Origin: Lacinutrix algicola
GTDB taxonomy: Bacteria > Bacteroidota > Bacteroidia > Flavobacteriales > Flavobacteriaceae
Assembly (NCBI RefSeq): GCF_001418085.1
Contig: NZ_LIQH01000037.1
Coordinates: 34,337-98,336 of the forward strand
DNA length: 64,000 bases
Reading direction: 5' to 3'
This document shows, piece after piece, positions 1 through 9,696 of the stretch. Under the pieces are notes generated by a model. That model ran no database searches. It worked only from the letters and a program-made list of their open reading frames with translations, and had not been told where the DNA came from. Positions within the stretch are counted from its first letter, which is position 1. Every line of letters begins with the position of its first letter. A program made the translations under genes and the position numbers.

Positions 1-732
1 TGCGTCTTCGTTTAAATTTAACTTCTCAGCTACCAAACGTGTAACTTCTAAACATTGATGTCTATAACAAAATTCGTGCGCTTTACTTGGCGTTGCACAA
101 CAAGAACCGTCTATTTTACAATGTGATTTTGTAATGTCGCTTTTACGAATGTGACGCTCTGGAACACCGTGATATGAAAATAATAAATGCTCATATTCCT
201 TACCTTTTAAGTCATCTATTATACTATTAGCCAAAACAGTAATATATTCTGGATTGTTATAAAAAGCAGGAAGTGAGTCTATTTTTAAATTCGGAAAAAA
301 TTCTTGTCTTACTTCTTCGGCTAGAACCAAAATAGTTTCTGTTGTTGCCATAGCAAATTGAGGATACAATGGTATTAAAAACACCTCATCACAACCTTTA
401 TCTACTAATTCTTGTAGCCCTTTTTTAATGGTCATACTACCATAACGCATTGCTAAAGCTACCGGAAAATCGACCTGTTCTTGTACTTTTTCTTGTAATT
501 GTTCAGAAAGTACAATTAACGGAGAACCATCTTCCCACCATATTTTTTTATAAGCTGCGGCAGATGCTTTTGGTCGTGTATTTAAAATAATTCCTTTTAC
601 AAGTAAAGTCCTTGCCCAAAGAGGAACGTCTATTACACGCTCGTCCATTAAAAATTCTCCTAAATATTTTTTTACATCTTTAGGCTCTGGGCTTTCTGGT
701 GACCCTAAATTTACAAGTAATGCTCCTTTCAT
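1..732 (-). CDS. hemH: Ferrochelatase, 3' part outside the window
   Basis: The reverse strand opens at an ATG at 730-732 and reads MKGALLVNLGSPESPEP, the ferrochelatase N-terminus with its NLGSP motif. About 180 residues later it reads SYHGVPERHIRKSD, carrying the family's catalytic His. The enzyme inserts Fe(II) into the porphyrin ring, the last step of haem synthesis. A Cys-rich stretch follows (C-K-I-D-G-S-C-C, then HQC), where some ferrochelatases carry an iron-sulphur ligand set; whether a cluster is bound is not decidable here. 244 codons are visible with no stop, so the C-terminus lies beyond position 1. It heads a haem gene cluster that continues on the other strand. Confidence 0.95.
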   Translation of the reverse strand, partial: MKGALLVNLGSPESPEPKDVKKYLGEFLMDERVIDVPLWARTLLVKGIILNTRPKASAAAYKKIWWEDGSPLIVLSEQLQEKVQEQVDFPVALAMRYGSMTIKKGLQELVDKGCDEVFLIPLYPQFAMATTETILVLAEEVRQEFFPNLKIDSLPAFYNNPEYITVLANSIIDDLKGKEYEHLLFSYHGVPERHIRKSDITKSHCKIDGSCCATPSKAHEFCYRHQCLEVTRLVAEKLNLNEDA

Positions 733-746
733 TCTTTCTTTTTTTT

Positions 747-766
747 ATTTCCGCGTAGACGGAAAT
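747..766. repeat. Short hairpin upstream of hemH
   Basis: ATTTCCG (747-753) and CGGAAAT (760-766) form a 7-bp stem with a 6-base loop, 15 bases upstream of the hemH start. The sequence resembles short intergenic palindromes common in Bacteroidota genomes. It could be a leader hairpin of hemH or a repeat remnant; nothing distinguishes these. Confidence 0.4.
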
Positions 767-915
767 CTGCTTTTTCTTTTTTACAAAAATACAATACTAT
801 AAGATACCAAACGAAAGATTAAAAAGCTCCTTATGTTATAAACACGTTAAAATTCTATATTTTACTTATATTTTAAGTTAAATAAATATATTTATAGTTC
901 ATTTTATTCTCGTCT

Positions 916-3900
916 ATGCACAAGCGTCTTTTTATTTATGCTACTTTTTTTTGTTTTTTAGGCTTTTCTCAAGAGCACGAGCAAAGCTTACTTTGGGAAA
1001 TTTCTGGTAATGGCTTACAAAAACCGTCTTACATCTACGGCACAATGCACGTTAGTAAAAAAGTCGCTTTTAGATTAGATGACGTATTTTTTGATGCACT
1101 TTCTAATAGTGAAGCTATTGCACTTGAAAGTGATCCTTCGACTTGGTTAGACCATAGTTATGAAAATGCAATTTTATCTCCTCAAAACTCAAATGGTAAT
1201 TACAGAAGTGGATTTTACTCTTCAACATTTAGCCTAAAACATCCAAACGAATTATTAATTAGAAGTGCCATACGCCAAGATAACCGTATGTTAAACGGTT
1301 ATTTATATAGAAAAAGTTCCCGTTCAGATAATTTTGAAGAAGAGACCTACCTAGATATGTTTATTTATCAAGCGGGAAAAAAGAAAAACAAAACTATTAT
1401 TAGTCTTGAGAATTTAGACGAAGCCGAATACTTAACAAGCAAGGCAAGCACAAATGCTTATAAGAAAAAATTAGATCCTTGGTTAACCGAAATTTATGAA
1501 AAGGAAAGCCCACATTTACTACAAGAAAACACTTATCGCGAACGTAATTTAGCCCTTTTAGATTCCATTGGAGAAGCTTCTAATACGCCCTATTTTAGAG
1601 AGAACATGCTATACATTAGAAACGATAATATGGTAAAAGTTCTAGATAGTGTTATCCAAAAACAATCTGTATTTGCTGGTGTTGGCGCAGCGCACTTACC
1701 TGGCGATCGCGGCATGCTTAAAACACTTAGAAACAAAGGCTATACCGTAAAAGCATTACTAAGTGAACAGACACAAAACGGACAAACTAAAAAACAGTCT
1801 ATAGAAAATTTTATTGCATCTCCTATTTTAAAAGAAGCTGCTACTACCGATGGTTTTATAACCCTGAAAAGCTTTAGCGATTTAAAAGAATTTTTCTACA
1901 ATGGTCAAAAATTTTCAATCTCACCAGATATGACTAATGGTGCTTTTTTAACTGTAAGTCGTTTTAATTTATTCGATTATTTACCCAATGAAGAAGAAAT
2001 TACCTTAGACCGTTTGGAGAACTTTTTGTTCGAAGATATTCCAGGAGATATTATTTCTAAAGAAAAAATAACGACTCCTTTTCCAGGATTAAGTGTTTTA
2101 AACAAGACTAAAAAAGGTGATTATCAAAAATACCATATCTACAAAACACCATTAGAACTTGTTATTATAAAATTTGGAGGCCCTAAAAACTATGTTTTAG
2201 ATTACGAAAAAGAAATCTTTAATTCTATTAGTTTTAAAACACCATCTAAAAACATGGAAACTTTTAAATCTCCATATCGTAAATACGAAGTGCTTTTACC
2301 AGAATTTAACACGCAAGACAATCTTAAAAATGCTGGTAATAAACTAATTCAAGCTAATATTGGCGATGATTATTATTTTTTAAAAGAATCTGTAAATCAA
2401 GACACCTACTATATTGAAGAAGACGAGTTTGAAGCAAAATACATAACTAATAGTTTTTTTAAAGACTTAAAAATTGAAGATAGTATTTCTGGTAAATTTA
2501 ACAACGGAACGTACAAAAGCTATGAAGCTGTTGCAAAATTCGATTCGGTTTCAAATAGAAAAATCTACCTAAAAACTATTGTAAAAGATGGCAGTTATTA
2601 TTTATTAGGCTATTCTGGTTTCAAAAAAAGTAAAGCTTCTGCCTATTTTAATTCTTTTAAATTCAACAAAACCAAGTATGATGGTTTTGAAACTACAATA
2701 GACACCGCTCTTCATTTTTCTGTAACAACAAATACAAAACCTGTAATATTAAACTACAATCGTAATAACAGACAAAAACCAAAAGATTACGAAGCAGTAA
2801 CAAAACAAACAAACTACTATTCTAAAGCTAACGAGCAAATTTCTGTTATTAGAACGAAATTTCACGATTTTCAAATGTATACCAACATTGATAGTTTGTG
2901 GCAGGAATTAGACGACTCTAGACTACCAAAATACAAAAGTGACGGTACTAAAATTTTTAGAATTAATAATAAGAAAAGAACATACAAGAATAATACCTAT
3001 ACTTATAGTTACACATTAACAGATTCTCTTAGCGCTAAAGCAATAAGAGTTAAGCATATTGTTAAAAAAGGAGTATTATTTACTATCAAATCTTTAAACG
3101 ATTCTATAAATGAACCTTCCCTTTTTATTAAAAATTTCTACGAAACATTTAAACCCATAGATACCATTATGGGAGAAACTGTTTTTAAAGATAAAACTCA
3201 ACGTTTTTTTGAAGCTCTTAAAAAAGACGACAGCATTGTAATGAACACCTACAATCTATTAAAATTTAATAAATCGCATACCAATACCATTATGGATTTG
3301 GTTAAAAATTTTGAATTCCCAGAAAATAAAGAAAACATAAAAACTAACTTAATTAACGAACTTATAGAACTAGAAGACAACAAGGTAATTCCTTTTTTAA
3401 AGAATTTGTATGTAGACTCTTATTCTAATCCTAGAATTCAAACCACTATTTTAAAGGCTCTTTTAAACAAAAAAGACAAAAAAACGCATGAAGACGTCTT
3501 GACTTTAATGCAAAAAGATTTACCGCTAGAACAGTATGATGTTCAGTCACTTTTCTATACTTACAAAGACTCTTTAGAGCTTAAAAAAGACCTGTTTCCT
3601 GAGCTTTTAGAATACACAAACGTTCAAGAATACAAAAAACCTGTATATAATTTATTAGCAAGGTTAAAAGACAGTAGTATTATAAAATCTAAAGATTACA
3701 AAAAACACAAAAAGACTATTATTAATGATGGTAAAATTGAAATTAAACGAGGCTTAAGCAAAAATTCTGGATACCATTCTAGAAACAGCTCCCTATACAG
3801 TTATGTGAAGTTAATTTTCCCATTTAGAAAAGAATCTATAGCCGAAAGTTTTTTCGAGAAATTAATAGATAGCGAAAATGCCGAAGCACTTACCACTTAT

Positions 3901-3987
3901 TATGCCTTGTTAGAAAAAGCAAATGAAAACATCCCTGAAAAACTAAAAACAAAACCTTGGACGACTATAAGAACCAAGCGTTATTAG
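916..3987 (+). CDS. TraB/GumN-family secreted protein, C-terminus frameshifted
   Basis: The protein begins with a hydrophobic signal segment (residues 1-18), followed by a TraB/GumN-type domain at about 20-290. The family's two marks are visible: GTMHVS at 42-47 and GAAHLPG at 257-263, carrying the conserved histidines. Members of the superfamily (TraB, PrgY, GumN, Tiki) are putative metal-dependent proteases of the cell envelope. The remaining 730 residues have no domain I recognise; the last 250 look helical and repeat-like. The frame ends at 3987 with a short out-of-context tail (PWTTIRTKRY), while the neighbouring frame continues the protein in the segment described next. The intact gene was probably about 1155 codons. 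The start is an ATG with a good signal peptide directly behind it. Confidence 0.8.
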   Translation: MHKRLFIYATFFCFLGFSQEHEQSLLWEISGNGLQKPSYIYGTMHVSKKVAFRLDDVFFDALSNSEAIALESDPSTWLDHSYENAILSPQNSNGNYRSGFYSSTFSLKHPNELLIRSAIRQDNRMLNGYLYRKSSRSDNFEEETYLDMFIYQAGKKKNKTIISLENLDEAEYLTSKASTNAYKKKLDPWLTEIYEKESPHLLQENTYRERNLALLDSIGEASNTPYFRENMLYIRNDNMVKVLDSVIQKQSVFAGVGAAHLPGDRGMLKTLRNKGYTVKALLSEQTQNGQTKKQSIENFIASPILKEAATTDGFITLKSFSDLKEFFYNGQKFSISPDMTNGAFLTVSRFNLFDYLPNEEEITLDRLENFLFEDIPGDIISKEKITTPFPGLSVLNKTKKGDYQKYHIYKTPLELVIIKFGGPKNYVLDYEKEIFNSISFKTPSKNMETFKSPYRKYEVLLPEFNTQDNLKNAGNKLIQANIGDDYYFLKESVNQDTYYIEEDEFEAKYITNSFFKDLKIEDSISGKFNNGTYKSYEAVAKFDSVSNRKIYLKTIVKDGSYYLLGYSGFKKSKASAYFNSFKFNKTKYDGFETTIDTALHFSVTTNTKPVILNYNRNNRQKPKDYEAVTKQTNYYSKANEQISVIRTKFHDFQMYTNIDSLWQELDDSRLPKYKSDGTKIFRINNKKRTYKNNTYTYSYTLTDSLSAKAIRVKHIVKKGVLFTIKSLNDSINEPSLFIKNFYETFKPIDTIMGETVFKDKTQRFFEALKKDDSIVMNTYNLLKFNKSHTNTIMDLVKNFEFPENKENIKTNLINELIELEDNKVIPFLKNLYVDSYSNPRIQTTILKALLNKKDKKTHEDVLTLMQKDLPLEQYDVQSLFYTYKDSLELKKDLFPELLEYTNVQEYKKPVYNLLARLKDSSIIKSKDYKKHKKTIINDGKIEIKRGLSKNSGYHSRNSSLYSYVKLIFPFRKESIAESFFEKLIDSENAEALTTYYALLEKANENIPEKLKTKPWTTIRTKRY

Positions 3988-4388
3988 TTAATAAACTCTA
4001 TGCTTTAAATCTAAAAAAACCTTATTTAACTCAAGAAATCTCTCAACTTAAATATGCAAAGTCATACTTGTTTAGCACCGCAAATATTGAAATTGGCAGA
4101 GATTCTATTTCTTTTTTAGCAGAAAAAACGTTTAAAACAGATGATGATAAAAAAGGAGTAATGTATTTTTTTAAGCTGGATACTAAAAACGAATATGGTG
4201 ATTCTAAAAAGCTTTACTATGCAGCATTTTTAAATCACGAAAAACAAAAGGAATTAGTTACCAACGTTTACTTCCAATCTGGATATAGCGGCAATTACAT
4301 GGAAGAAAACAAAAAAGAAGATGAAGTTATTGAGGAAATTTTAGACTTAGTAAAATACAAAACACGAAAACGCATTAGTGGAAGGTAA
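3957..4388 (+). pseudogene. Continuation of the TraB/GumN-family gene in another frame
   Basis: This 143-codon frame overlaps the end of the preceding gene by 31 bases and is shifted by -1 relative to it. Joined inside the A-rich run around 3937-3955, the upstream text ...EKLKTK continues as T-L-D-D-Y-K-N-Q-A-L-L without a break. That indicates loss of a single base in a homopolymer rather than a separate gene. Its own ATG (3957) has no leader signal, and the product begins inside a helix. Either this is a real inactivating indel or a sequencing error. It is not a classical -1 slippery heptamer in the right register. Confidence 0.6.
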
Positions 4389-4462
4389 TGATTTGGAAGC
4401 CTTCAAAACACAACCTAAAGAACAATCACTGTTTTCTAATCTTCTTTTTAGCAAAAAAAAAC

Positions 4463-5365
4463 TTAACCTACAGACTGCACATATTTTTTAGGTGTTGTTC
4501 CATACTTTTTCTTAAAAGCAGCAATAAAATGGCTAGAAGTACTGTAACCTACTTTTAACCCAACCTCATTAACATTATGAGCTCCCGATTCTAATAATTT
4601 TCTAGCAAATTCCATTTTATAATCTAATAAAAAACTAAAAACAGAATCCCCATATATTTGCTTAAAACCTTCTTTAAGCTTTTTAAGCGTCAATCCTATT
4701 TCATCGGCTAACTCTTGTAAACCTGGTGGCTCAGCCATTCTCGAAATTACAATATCCTTAGCTTTTCTAATTTTCAGCACATTAGATTCATCTACCAAAA
4801 AAGGGCATTGATCAATATCTGCATCTTCACTTCTATTAAAGTACAAACTCATAACCTCGTAAGCCTTTGCCTTAAAATAAATATTTTTAACACTATGGTT
4901 TAAATTATAATTAATGAGTTGATTTAATGCAATTGCCATAGATGGTGAAATTTTACCATCCTTATAATATTTTTTATCACGATTATCTTCACTTAAAAAA
5001 GTAATATAATCTGCTTCTTGAGAAAACAAACCATGAAATTGTTTAATAGATATTAATACAGAAACTAACCAAGAATTTGGCTTAACTTCTAAATGAATTG
5101 GCAAATCGCGTTCCGGATTGTATAATAGTAGCGAGGTCTCTTCAGCTACATTTAAAGTATAACTACCTTTATTAAACAAAAATTGACTCTCTCCTTTTAT
5201 GCAAAAATGAAACTGTATAAAACTACTATCTATTTCACGTTCAATAACCTTAACCTCTTGTGTATCATTTTGATGTGTTAAAATAAAAACACCATCGTCT
5301 GCACGAGTTTCTAAAAAAAAACCTTTAGCGATACTTTTCTCTATTTTATTTTCAGGATTTAGCAT
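4463..5365 (-). CDS. AraC-family transcriptional regulator divergent from hemA
   Basis: The 300-residue protein has a C-terminal double helix-turn-helix of the AraC/HTH_18 type at about 205-298: first helix pair L-Q-E-L-A-D-E-I-G-L-T, second around V-G-Y-S-T-S-S-H-F-I-A-A-F-K-K, ending in the usual Y-G-T-T-P-K-K-Y. The N-terminal 190 residues would form the sensing part and carry no motif that names a ligand; the shape is like PchR/YbtA-type regulators. It is transcribed away from hemA, with a 178-bp shared promoter region that holds a 10-bp inverted repeat, so control of haem synthesis in response to iron, haem or redox state is a reasonable inference. Start ATG at 5363-5365. Confidence 0.88.
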   Translation of the reverse strand: MLNPENKIEKSIAKGFFLETRADDGVFILTHQNDTQEVKVIEREIDSSFIQFHFCIKGESQFLFNKGSYTLNVAEETSLLLYNPERDLPIHLEVKPNSWLVSVLISIKQFHGLFSQEADYITFLSEDNRDKKYYKDGKISPSMAIALNQLINYNLNHSVKNIYFKAKAYEVMSLYFNRSEDADIDQCPFLVDESNVLKIRKAKDIVISRMAEPPGLQELADEIGLTLKKLKEGFKQIYGDSVFSFLLDYKMEFARKLLESGAHNVNEVGLKVGYSTSSHFIAAFKKKYGTTPKKYVQSVG

Positions 5366-5450
5366 AACTCTATTTAGATTTGTTCTAAACTACAAAGCAA
5401 CGAACGCTTGTAGCTTTAGCAAATATAGTACTTTTGCCATTTTAAAGTAA

Positions 5451-5504
5451 AAAACAACGCGAAAAAACCACAAGCGACACTATTAGTTCTTTTAGCGTTG
5501 TTTT
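5451..5504. promoter_or_regulatory. Long-spaced inverted repeat between araC-type gene and hemA
   Basis: AAAACAACGC (5451-5460) and GCGTTGTTTT (5495-5504) are a perfect 10-bp inverted repeat with a 34-base spacer, ending 39 bases before the hemA start. A second pair, CGCTTGT (5405-5411) and ACAAGCG (5470-5476), overlaps it. Either is plausible as an operator of the divergent AraC-type regulator or as an hemA leader structure; which one is inference. Confidence 0.45.
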
Positions 5505-5543
5505 ATCGCATTATCAGATATTATTTTTGCTATCGTTAAGATT

Positions 5544-6803
5544 ATGAAACAATATCACATTTCAAAAGGAACAACGTTTTACGCGATTGGCTTAAGCTAC
5601 AAAAAAGCTGATGCTGAAATTCGTGGTCACTTTAGTTTAAGTGAAGACGCTAAATTAAATTTATTAAACCAAGCCAAGACCAATGGTATCGAGAGCTTGA
5701 TAGTAACCTCTACTTGTAATAGAACCGAAATTTTTGGTTTTGCAGAACATCCTTTTCAACTTATCCAACTGCTTTGTGAAAACACAAAAGGAACTGTTGA
5801 AGAGTTTCAAGAAGTGGCTTATGTATACAAGAATAAAGATGCTATTTCGCATATGTTTCGCGTTGGTTCTGGTTTAGATAGCCAGATTCTTGGTGATTTC
5901 GAAATAATAAGTCAGTTAAAAACTGCAGCAAGAATTTCTAAAAAACACAATTTACTTAATCATTTTATAGAAAGATTAGTAAACGCTGTTATTCAAGCAA
6001 GTAAACGTATAAAAACAGAAACTGATATTTCTTCTGGAGCAACCTCTGTCTCTTTTGCCTCTGTACAATACATAATGAAACATGTTGAAAACGTTACAAA
6101 TAAAAACATTTTACTTTTCGGAACAGGAAAAATAGGAAGAAATACTTGCGAAAACTTGGTTAAACATACCAAAAACGAGCAAATAACTTTAATAAATAGA
6201 ACTAAAGACAAAGCAGAAGCTATTGCAGGTAAATTTAATTTAATTGTAAAAGATTACGCTAATCTTCAAGAAGAGATTAATACTTCTGATATTTTAATTG
6301 TTGCAACCGGAGCTCAAAATCCTACAATCGACAAACATATAATACAATCTAAAAAAGATTTATTGATTTTAGATTTATCAATTCCGAAGAATGTAAACAA
6401 AAACGTCCAAGAATTAAGCAACGTTAAACTTATACATTTAGATGATTTATCGCAAATTACAGATGAAACATTAGAGAATAGAAAACAACATATTCCTTTA
6501 GCCGAAACTATTATTCAAGAAGTAAATACTGAATTTAATAGTTGGTTAGAAACTAGAAAATTTGCACCTACAATTAAGGCTTTAAAAATAAAACTACAAG
6601 ATTTTAAAAAGGCCGAATTAGATACACAACGCAAAAAAATTGCTAATTTTAATGAGGAACAAGCCGAATTAATAAGCAATAAACTTATTCAGAAAATAAC
6701 TAATCACTTCGCTCACCATTTAAAAGACGAAGCAATTTCTACAAACGATAGCCTGGAACTTATTCAAAAAGTGTTTCAGTTAGAACCAATAAAAAATGTC
6801 TAG
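5544..6803 (+). CDS. hemA: Glutamyl-tRNA reductase
   Basis: HemA reduces glutamyl-tRNA(Glu) to glutamate-1-semialdehyde, the committed step of the C5 route to haem. The 419 residues match the usual length. The catalytic cysteine sits in S-T-C-N-R-T-E (56-62), the substrate-binding part around residues 100-120 reads G-S-G-L-D-S-Q-I-L-G-D, and a Rossmann G-T-G-K-I-G-R lies near 192-198. The C-terminal helical dimerisation domain is present. It overlaps hemCD by 8 bases, so the two are translationally coupled and form one operon. Upstream lies the divergent AraC-type regulator. Confidence 0.97.
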   Translation: MKQYHISKGTTFYAIGLSYKKADAEIRGHFSLSEDAKLNLLNQAKTNGIESLIVTSTCNRTEIFGFAEHPFQLIQLLCENTKGTVEEFQEVAYVYKNKDAISHMFRVGSGLDSQILGDFEIISQLKTAARISKKHNLLNHFIERLVNAVIQASKRIKTETDISSGATSVSFASVQYIMKHVENVTNKNILLFGTGKIGRNTCENLVKHTKNEQITLINRTKDKAEAIAGKFNLIVKDYANLQEEINTSDILIVATGAQNPTIDKHIIQSKKDLLILDLSIPKNVNKNVQELSNVKLIHLDDLSQITDETLENRKQHIPLAETIIQEVNTEFNSWLETRKFAPTIKALKIKLQDFKKAELDTQRKKIANFNEEQAELISNKLIQKITNHFAHHLKDEAISTNDSLELIQKVFQLEPIKNV

Positions 6804-8379
6804 AATAATAAGAATTGGAACTCGCGATAGTGAGTTAGCGCTTTATCAAGCCAGAGCTGTAAGACAACAATTAGAAAAATTAGGTCACAAATCAGTACTT
6901 GTTCCTTTAAAATCTACAGGCGATATTGTTTTAGATAAGCCTTTATACGAGCTTGGTATTACTGGAATATTTACAAGAACTTTAGACATTGCAATGTTAA
7001 ATGGAGACATTGATATTGCTGTACACTCTTTAAAAGATGTACCTACCGTTTTACCCAAAGGTATTGTACAAGCTGCCGTTATGAAACGTGGTAATGTACG
7101 TGATACTATAGTTTTTAAAGGTACCGAAGAATTTTTAGGTGGACGTGAAGCAGTAATTGCGACTAGTAGTTTACGTAGAAAAGCACAATGGCTTAATCGT
7201 TACCCAACGCATACTGTCGAAGATATTCGTGGTAATGTAGCGACACGTTTAGAAAAACTAGACAATACAGAACATTGGGATGCTGCAATTTTTGCTGCAG
7301 CTGGACTTGGACGTTTAGATGTACGACCAGAAACTGCCGATAATTTAGAATGGATGGTTCCTGCTCCTGGGCAAGGTGCAATTATGACAACAGCTCTAGA
7401 AGACGACGAAGAATTATTAGCAATTTTAGCTGAAATTAATGATGAAGAGACTGAAATCTGTACACAAATAGAACGTGAGTTTTTAAACAGATTAGAAGGT
7501 GGATGTACTGCTCCTATTGGTGCTTTATGTTATATAAAAGACGAAGAAATTTTCTTTGAAGGTATATTATTAAGTCCTAACGGAACTAAAAAAATTACCG
7601 TAGAACGCGTAAAAACACTTGGAGAACATAGAGATATTGCTCAGTGGTGTGCAGACTATGTAATAGGTAAAGGTGGCAAGAGTTTAATGGATGCTATGAA
7701 AGAAACTAGCAAACCAACTAACATCTATTCTACTAAATCTTTTACAGAAGATCAACGCTTATTGTTTCATGAAAAGGTGACTCCTAAAAGTAGTGATTTC
7801 GTAAAAATAAACTTGAATAGAATTGCACCAAGATTCTTGAAAAACGAAATTGAAAACGTAGTTATCACAAGTAAAAATGCTGTTGAAGCTCTACTTACTA
7901 ACTTTTCGGCTATAGAATTACAATTTAAAAACATTTACTGTGTTGGCCGTAGAACAAAACGCATGGTAGAAAAAAGAATTGGAGAAGTTAGACATAGCGA
8001 AAATAATGCTAAAAAATTAGCAGAATATTTAGTTGAGTTTATGGAAGGTAATGAAGTTATTTATTTCTGTAGCGATCTAAGATTAGACGATTTGCCAACT
8101 ATTCTTAAAGAAAACAATATAGACGTTAAAGAAGTTGAAGCTTATCAAACAAAATTAGACAGCGTTAAGGTTGATGATTCTGTAGAAGGTATTATGTTTT
8201 ACAGTCCGTCGACAGTTAAAAGTTATAAACAAGAAAACAATGTTGGAGATAAAACAATTGCATTTTGCATTGGAGAATCTACAGCAAAAGAAGCTAGCAA
8301 GCATTTTAAAGATATAAGAATTGCAAAAGTTCCAACCGTAGAAAGCGTAATTGAGCTGGTTAACGAACATTATATATAA
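6796..8379 (+). CDS. hemCD: Hydroxymethylbilane synthase fused to uroporphyrinogen-III synthase
   Basis: Residues 1-300 are porphobilinogen deaminase, with the S-L-K-D-V-P-T substrate loop (78-84) and the dipyrromethane-cofactor cysteine C237 in G-G-C-T-A-P-I-G. From about 310 to 527 a second domain follows, with the weakly conserved HemD pattern (V-I-T-S-K-N-A-V-E near 355 and F-Y-S-P-S-T-V near 456). The product would therefore make hydroxymethylbilane and cyclise it to uroporphyrinogen III in a single chain. A typical stand-alone HemC is about 310 residues. Such fusions occur in Bacteroidota. It overlaps hemA by 8 bases. Confidence 0.94.
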   Translation: MSRIIRIGTRDSELALYQARAVRQQLEKLGHKSVLVPLKSTGDIVLDKPLYELGITGIFTRTLDIAMLNGDIDIAVHSLKDVPTVLPKGIVQAAVMKRGNVRDTIVFKGTEEFLGGREAVIATSSLRRKAQWLNRYPTHTVEDIRGNVATRLEKLDNTEHWDAAIFAAAGLGRLDVRPETADNLEWMVPAPGQGAIMTTALEDDEELLAILAEINDEETEICTQIEREFLNRLEGGCTAPIGALCYIKDEEIFFEGILLSPNGTKKITVERVKTLGEHRDIAQWCADYVIGKGGKSLMDAMKETSKPTNIYSTKSFTEDQRLLFHEKVTPKSSDFVKINLNRIAPRFLKNEIENVVITSKNAVEALLTNFSAIELQFKNIYCVGRRTKRMVEKRIGEVRHSENNAKKLAEYLVEFMEGNEVIYFCSDLRLDDLPTILKENNIDVKEVEAYQTKLDSVKVDDSVEGIMFYSPSTVKSYKQENNVGDKTIAFCIGESTAKEASKHFKDIRIAKVPTVESVIELVNEHYI

Positions 8380-8391
8380 TAACAATTAAAA

Positions 8392-8478
8392 AGAGAGTTG
8401 ACAGAGTGGCCGATCGTGCTACCTTGGAAAGGTAGTGTGCCTGCAAAGGCACCAAGGGTTCGAATCCCTTACTCTCTG
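8392..8478 (+). tRNA. tRNA-Ser (GGA)
   Basis: Acceptor strands AGAGAGT (8392-8398) and ACTCTCT (8471-8477) pair perfectly, followed by the G discriminator expected for serine. The anticodon stem CTACC/GGTAG encloses loop TTGGAAA, with anticodon GGA at 8426-8428. The variable arm is long (class II) and the T-arm is AGGG-TTCGAAT-CCCTT-like. CCA is not fully encoded. It lies just downstream of hemCD on the same strand. Confidence 0.95.
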
Positions 8479-8599
8479 CAAGAAACAACATAAATCGCAA
8501 CTATTAATCTGGTTATGATTTAATAACAAAAGACACAGCTAAAACTTGTAAAATAGACTAATCTCTAAAAGTTAATAGCTGAAAAGTTAAAAATTAGCA

Positions 8600-9628
8600 A
8601 TGATAAAAAACGATTTATTTTTAAGAGCATTAAAAGGAGAAACTGTAGATCGTCCACCAGTTTGGATGATGCGTCAAGCAGGAAGGTATTTACCAGAGTT
8701 TATGGAAATAAAGGCTAAATACGATTTCTTTACACGTTGTCAAACTCCAGAATTAGCAAGTGAAATTACAGTACAACCTATTCGTAGATACGGAATGGAT
8801 GCTGCAATTTTATTCTGTGATATTTTAGTGATTCCTCAGGCAATGAATATCGAGGTGCAAATGAAGCCAAACTTTGGTCCATATTTACCTAATCCTGTTC
8901 GTACTCAAAAAGATGTCGATAATGTTATTGTGCCAGACGTAAAAGAAAGCTTAAGCTACGTTTACGAAGCCATTAAAATGACTAAAGAAAAACTAAACGA
9001 TGATATTCCATTAATTGGTTTTGCTGGTTCTCCATGGACTATTTTATGTTATTGCGTGCAAGGTCAAGGTTCTAAAAACTTCGACAAAGCAAAAGAATTT
9101 TGTTTTACAAATCCTGTTGCTGCACACCAATTATTACAAAAAATTACAGATACAACAATTGCTTACTTAAAAGAAAAAGTAAAAGCAGGTGTTAATGCTG
9201 TTCAAGTATTCGATTCTTGGGGAGGAATGCTTTCTCCTGTAGATTATCAAGAGTTTTCTTGGAAATATATTCAACAAATAATTGATGCTTTAAAAGACAT
9301 TACACCGGTAATTGCTTTTGGAAAAGGATGTTGGTTTGCTTTAGATGAAATGTCTAAATCTGGAGCTGCAGCTTTAGGTGTTGACTGGACATGTTCTGCA
9401 AGAAACGCACGTTACTTAACAGGCGGTAACATTACTTTGCAAGGTAATTTTGATCCTACACGTTTATTTTCTCCTCCTGCAGAAATCAAAAAAATGGTGC
9501 ACCAAATGATTAATGAGTTTGGTAAAGATAAATATATTGTAAATTTAGGTCATGGTATTTTACCTAACATTCCGTTAGAAAATGCTAAAGCATTTATAGA
9601 TGCTGTAAAAGAGTATAAAGCTAATTAG
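8600..9628 (+). CDS. hemE: Uroporphyrinogen decarboxylase
   Basis: HemE removes the four acetate carboxyls of uroporphyrinogen III to give coproporphyrinogen III. The 342-residue protein has the signature [15 protein letters not shown] near the N-terminus, including the arginine that binds substrate carboxylates, and G-F-A-G-S-P-W-T in the second signature near residue 141. Length and ends fit the family. It follows the tRNA-Ser with a 120-base gap and precedes the EI24-like gene on the same strand. Confidence 0.97.
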   Translation: MIKNDLFLRALKGETVDRPPVWMMRQAGRYLPEFMEIKAKYDFFTRCQTPELASEITVQPIRRYGMDAAILFCDILVIPQAMNIEVQMKPNFGPYLPNPVRTQKDVDNVIVPDVKESLSYVYEAIKMTKEKLNDDIPLIGFAGSPWTILCYCVQGQGSKNFDKAKEFCFTNPVAAHQLLQKITDTTIAYLKEKVKAGVNAVQVFDSWGGMLSPVDYQEFSWKYIQQIIDALKDITPVIAFGKGCWFALDEMSKSGAAALGVDWTCSARNARYLTGGNITLQGNFDPTRLFSPPAEIKKMVHQMINEFGKDKYIVNLGHGILPNIPLENAKAFIDAVKEYKAN

Positions 9629-9696
9629 TTAATACAACTTGTAACTTAATCTTGGTTTTTGCGTCTTTTAAGCATGTTTAATTAAACACCTATTTA

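Noticed and set aside
3937..3960. Programmed -1 frameshift at the end of the TraB-like gene
   Set aside because: The A-rich run does not give an X-XXY-YYZ heptamer in the zero frame, and no pseudoknot-like structure follows. A plain indel is simpler.
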